This document shows positions 12,992-15,377 of a DNA stretch of 15,377 bases, piece by piece (position 1 is the first letter of the stretch; each line of letters starts with the position of its first letter). The notes beneath the pieces are model-generated. The model ran no database searches. It was given only the letters and a program-made list of their open reading frames with translations, and was not told where the DNA came from. The translations under genes were made by a program, and so were the position numbers. Location: the NCBI GenBank assembly GCA_002329705.1, contig DCUC01000010.1, positions 1 through 15,377 on the forward strand, read 5' to 3'. The stretch is from Caryophanales bacterium UBA1424 (GTDB taxonomy: Bacteria; Bacillota_I; Bacilli_A; RFN20; CAG-826).

Positions 12992-13333
12992 ATGAAAATT
13001 CAAGCTTTAGGCGGATGTTGCAAAAAATCAACTTCAAATTATGAAGCAATCGTTCAAGCCGTTAAAGAGTTAGACCTCAAAGTTGAGGTCGAACACGTCA
13101 CTGATTTTGACGAAATCATGAAGCTAGGTGTCATGTCAACACCCGGCCTTGCCATTAATGGCAAAATACTTTCAGTTGGCAGAGCACTCAATGTCATGCA
13201 GGCAAAAGAATTAATTAACAAGGTTATGAAGAGCGAAAGCGAATGCTCCTGCGGCGAACGATGTGATTGTGGCGATAATTGCGAATGCGAAGATGGCTGT
13301 GATTGCGCCGATGACCCTTCTTGCTGCAAATAA
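12992..13333 (+). CDS. Small thioredoxin-fold protein with a metallothionein-like Cys tail
   Basis: The 113-residue protein starts at ATG 12992, 6 nt after GGAGG (12981-12985), and the upstream extension of the frame lies inside the permease. Residues 1-80 match the TM0996/MTH895 family of tiny glutaredoxin-like proteins: a MKIQALG strand, a helix, the VEVEHVTDFDEIMKLGVMSTPGLAINGKI segment with its cis-proline TP (Thr50-Pro51), and a last helix. The active site reads Cys9-Cys10-Lys-Lys-Ser13, so the second cysteine of CxxC is serine. Residues 85-112 hold ten cysteines, with CxC pairs at 85/87, 91/93, 97/99 and 103/105 and a final pair at 111/112. Such a tail would bind soft metal ions. The likely job is to hand thiol-bound metal or arsenic to the permease, or to buffer it. 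This is inference from context. Confidence 0.8.
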   Translation: MKIQALGGCCKKSTSNYEAIVQAVKELDLKVEVEHVTDFDEIMKLGVMSTPGLAINGKILSVGRALNVMQAKELINKVMKSESECSCGERCDCGDNCECEDGCDCADDPSCCK

Positions 13334-13365
13334 TTATCAATAAATATTATTGCTCTCTAATACTT

Positions 13366-13374
13366 TGCTAAAAT
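13366..13374 (+). promoter_or_regulatory. Candidate extended -10 promoter for the DUF2804 gene
   Basis: TGCTAAAAT at 13366-13374 is an extended -10 element (TG-N-TAAAAT). No good -35 exists at 16-18 nt; ATTATT at 13346-13351 is the closest. The transcript would start near 13381, ahead of the GGAGG at 13391-13395. Confidence 0.4.
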
Positions 13375-13401
13375 AGAAATGCAAATCATTGGAGGTTTTC
13401 T

Positions 13402-14424
13402 ATGCAACATTTATTAGACCAGGGTCCGCTTTTAAACGAGGAAGGCAACTTAACAGAATCTGGCTATGCTTTTTCGTTAATCAAAAAATATTCTCGCGAT
13501 GCCATTAAAGCGCCTGCTATGCGCATCAAAGAATGGGATTACTACTATGTCGGAAACAATCATGTCGGCGTAGCTTTGACGGTGGCCGATAACGCCTATA
13601 TGTCGCTCGTCGGAGCGACGGTTTTTAACTTCGACAAAGCCTATGACAAAACCAAGAACGTGATGGGCTTGCTTCCCAAAGGGAAAATCATGATGCCCTC
13701 TTCTTCAGCAAGTGGCGATGTCATCTTTAACACCAAGAATTTTTCCTTCCATTTCACTCATGAAAACGGCAGGCGTCACCTCGTCTGCGAGATGAAGAAC
13801 TTCGATGGTGAAAAGCCCTTTCGCTGCGACATATATCTCGAGGAAACAATCAAAGATTCAATGGTGATTGCCACGCCTTTTAATAAACCGAAACACTTCT
13901 ATTACAATCAGAAGATCAATTTACTCAAAGCCAACGGTTACGCCAAAGTGGGCGATGAGACATACGATTTATCAAAAGACACATGGGGCGTTCTCGACTG
14001 GGGTCGCGGAGTGTGGACATATAGTAACACTTGGTACTGGTCTTCGATGAGCGGTACCTACAAGGGCAAGAAGATCGGATTCAATCTCGGCTATGGTTTT
14101 GGCGACACAAGTGCCGCCAGCGAAAATATGTTCTTTTACGATGATAAGGCTTATAAGTTTGAAGATGTTAAATTTGATATTCCAATCGCCAGCAATGGAA
14201 ATGATGATTTCCTTAAACCATGGAAGTTTCGCAGTAAAACCGGTGACATTTCTTTGACTTTTGAACCGATATTAGATCGTTTCAGCAATACGAATGCTCT
14301 CATCATCAAGTCGATTCAGCATCAGGTATTCGGCAAATTCCACGGCTATTTTGTCATCGAAGGCAAGCAGGTATATTTTGAAGACATCCTCGGGTTTGCC
14401 GAAAAAGTCAGGAATTGCTGGTAA
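13402..14424 (+). CDS. DUF2804 family protein, function unknown
   Basis: The 340-residue protein matches the DUF2804 family by its ordered signature segments. LLNEEGNLTESGYA lies near the start, followed by IKAPAMRIKEWDYYYVGN at about 35-52. MMPSSSASGDVIF lies near 97-109, SMVIATPF near 153-160, GVLDWGRGVWTYSNTWYW at about 196-213 and LGYGFGDTSAASENM at about 229-243. It has no signal peptide or membrane helix and is beta-strand rich. The family has no established biochemical role. The conserved Trp/Asp cluster in the middle suggests a binding or catalytic pocket, possibly lipocalin-like. ATG 13402 follows GGAGG at 13391-13395. The return to GTC/ATC-rich codons indicates it belongs to the host background and not to the preceding ars-type operon. 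Confidence 0.85.
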   Translation: MQHLLDQGPLLNEEGNLTESGYAFSLIKKYSRDAIKAPAMRIKEWDYYYVGNNHVGVALTVADNAYMSLVGATVFNFDKAYDKTKNVMGLLPKGKIMMPSSSASGDVIFNTKNFSFHFTHENGRRHLVCEMKNFDGEKPFRCDIYLEETIKDSMVIATPFNKPKHFYYNQKINLLKANGYAKVGDETYDLSKDTWGVLDWGRGVWTYSNTWYWSSMSGTYKGKKIGFNLGYGFGDTSAASENMFFYDDKAYKFEDVKFDIPIASNGNDDFLKPWKFRSKTGDISLTFEPILDRFSNTNALIIKSIQHQVFGKFHGYFVIEGKQVYFEDILGFAEKVRNCW

Positions 14425-14438
14425 TTTTGCGATTTTTT
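14413..14438 (+). terminator. Weak terminator after the DUF2804 gene
   Basis: AATTGC (14413-14418) pairs with GCGATT (14429-14434) around a 10-nt loop, with one G-T pair. A run of six T (14433-14438) overlaps the 3' arm. The 5' arm lies in the last codons of the gene. The stem is short, so this is a low-confidence call. Confidence 0.3.
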
Positions 14439-14496
14439 CGTGTCTCTTTTTAGATAATAAGTTTACAATAAACATTAGTTAATAAGGAGCAGACTC

Positions 14497-15377
14497 ATGA
14501 AAATTAACTCCACTTTTACCGGGGAAATCGTCCCGCGTGCAACCAAATGGATTTATTCGGCGACGGCGATGGGAAGAGATGCAGCCTATACTTTAATCAG
14601 TTTATTCTTAATCGCCTATATTCAGTTCGCGGCTCCGATTGGCTATGTTAATGACGTTTATAGTCGAGGCGATTACTTCGCCCAGTTTGGCGTCATTTCC
14701 ATCATCGTCATCATCGCCCGCATCTGGGATGGCCTCAATGATCCGATCATGGGTTTTATCATCGAGCGCTGCCACTTTAAGATGGGTAAATATAAACCTT
14801 GGATTCTAATTGGCGCGATCACTAATACCGCCGTCATGCTCGTCTTGTTTTTAGCCCGCCCGCAAGGCTGGGCTTATGTCGCCCTTTTCGGAGTCTTCTA
14901 CTTCCTTTGGGACATCACATACACGATGAACGACATCGGCTATTGGTCGATGCTTCCGGCTTTGACAAGCGACGAAAAACAGCGCAACGAAATCACGACG
15001 ATTATGTCGATATTTATAAGCATCGGAGCCTTCGCTGTCGGCGGTGTTGTGCCTTTGACGGTCGCCAATAATGCCGTCCAAAACTATGGCATCATCGCTA
15101 TCGTCGTCTCAGTCGTCTTTCTTCTCTCGCAGTTAATTCTTGTTTTCTTTGCAAAAGAATCGGCCCGTAATCTCGAGCAGGAAAAAATTTCGCAAAAGAC
15201 AAAATTCGGGGATATGTTCCGCCTGATGAAGACCAACGATCAACTACGTTGGATTGTCATCGTCATCCTCATCTACTATATCGCCTCGAACATTCTTAAT
15301 GGCCTTGGTCTCAACTATTTCTACTTCATGTTCGGCTACGGAAATGACGCCGGCGAAGGCGGAAATATTCAGTTCCT
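14497..15377 (+). CDS. GPH-family sugar:cation symporter, N-terminal part (runs off the window)
   Basis: The frame opens at ATG 14497, 7 nt after AAGGAG (14484-14489), and stays open for 293 codons to the edge. The protein has long hydrophobic helices and the signature of the glycoside-pentoside-hexuronide:cation symporter family within the major facilitator superfamily: RIWDGLNDPIMGF followed by a basic loop ending GKYKPWILIG. The segment FYFLWDITYTMNDIGYWSMLPALTSD, with downstream charged loop EKQRNEITT, also fits the family. It would import a sugar or glycoside with Na+ or H+. The substrate is not readable, and the C-terminal half is outside the window. No clear promoter was found in the 72-nt gap; TACAAT at 14464-14469 and GATAAT at 14453-14458 lack good -35 partners. 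Confidence 0.82.
   Translation, partial: MKINSTFTGEIVPRATKWIYSATAMGRDAAYTLISLFLIAYIQFAAPIGYVNDVYSRGDYFAQFGVISIIVIIARIWDGLNDPIMGFIIERCHFKMGKYKPWILIGAITNTAVMLVLFLARPQGWAYVALFGVFYFLWDITYTMNDIGYWSMLPALTSDEKQRNEITTIMSIFISIGAFAVGGVVPLTVANNAVQNYGIIAIVVSVVFLLSQLILVFFAKESARNLEQEKISQKTKFGDMFRLMKTNDQLRWIVIVILIYYIASNILNGLGLNYFYFMFGYGNDAGEGGNIQF

Noticed and set aside
13331..13357. Imperfect AT-rich hairpin after the thioredoxin-fold gene (GCAAATAAT with ATTATTGC)
   Set aside because: It has a bulge, few GC pairs and no T-run, so it is not supported as a terminator.

Overview
The window looks like a chromosomal segment of a Bacillota (Firmicutes) bacterium. It is most likely a Bacilli lineage near the Erysipelotrichales, Acholeplasma or RF39-type groups. 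The evidence is the tRNA order Arg-Pro-Ala-Met-Ile2-Ser, which matches part of the long Bacillus-type tRNA arrays, together with strong AGGAGG-like ribosome binding sites, single-membrane lipoproteins, a potABCD operon and an L-lactate dehydrogenase. TGA serves as a stop codon for several genes (the small zinc ribbon, potD, arsR), so this is the standard bacterial code and not the Mycoplasma code. Base composition is moderate, roughly mid-40s per cent GC by eye. The assignment to a lineage is inference.

Layout. 1-1864: the tail of a DUF1624/HGSNAT-like membrane acyltransferase, followed 10 nt later by an acyl-CoA ligase. 1938-4408: a 40-residue rubredoxin-like zinc ribbon, an MTA/SAH deaminase-type amidohydrolase, and an L-lactate dehydrogenase whose ribosome binding site lies inside a hairpin. 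A bidirectional terminator separates these from a convergent lipoprotein gene (4444-5553, minus strand) with a CxC thioredoxin-like motif. 5554-5941: an intergenic region holding a good promoter with three copies of GTGAAAAT. 5942-10679: four overlapping genes potA-potB-potC-potD for spermidine/putrescine import. The PotA is unusually long, and the PotD has both a lipobox and a C-terminal membrane anchor. 10745-11410: seven tRNA genes with two promoters and a terminator. 11528-13333: a compact arsenic/metal resistance-type operon with its own operator, made of an ArsR repressor, an ArsP/YraQ-type permease and a small thioredoxin-fold protein with a metallothionein-like Cys tail. 13402-14424: a DUF2804 protein. 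14497-end: a truncated GPH-family sugar:cation symporter.

How they fit together. The pot operon is a complete ABC importer (ATPase, two permeases, binding protein). The ars-type operon forms a sense, export and thiol-handling unit. Its Ile codon choice differs from the neighbouring genes and it sits directly behind a tRNA cluster, so it may have been acquired. The most novel-looking element is the C-terminal (C-x-C-x3) repeat on the small thioredoxin-like protein of that operon.
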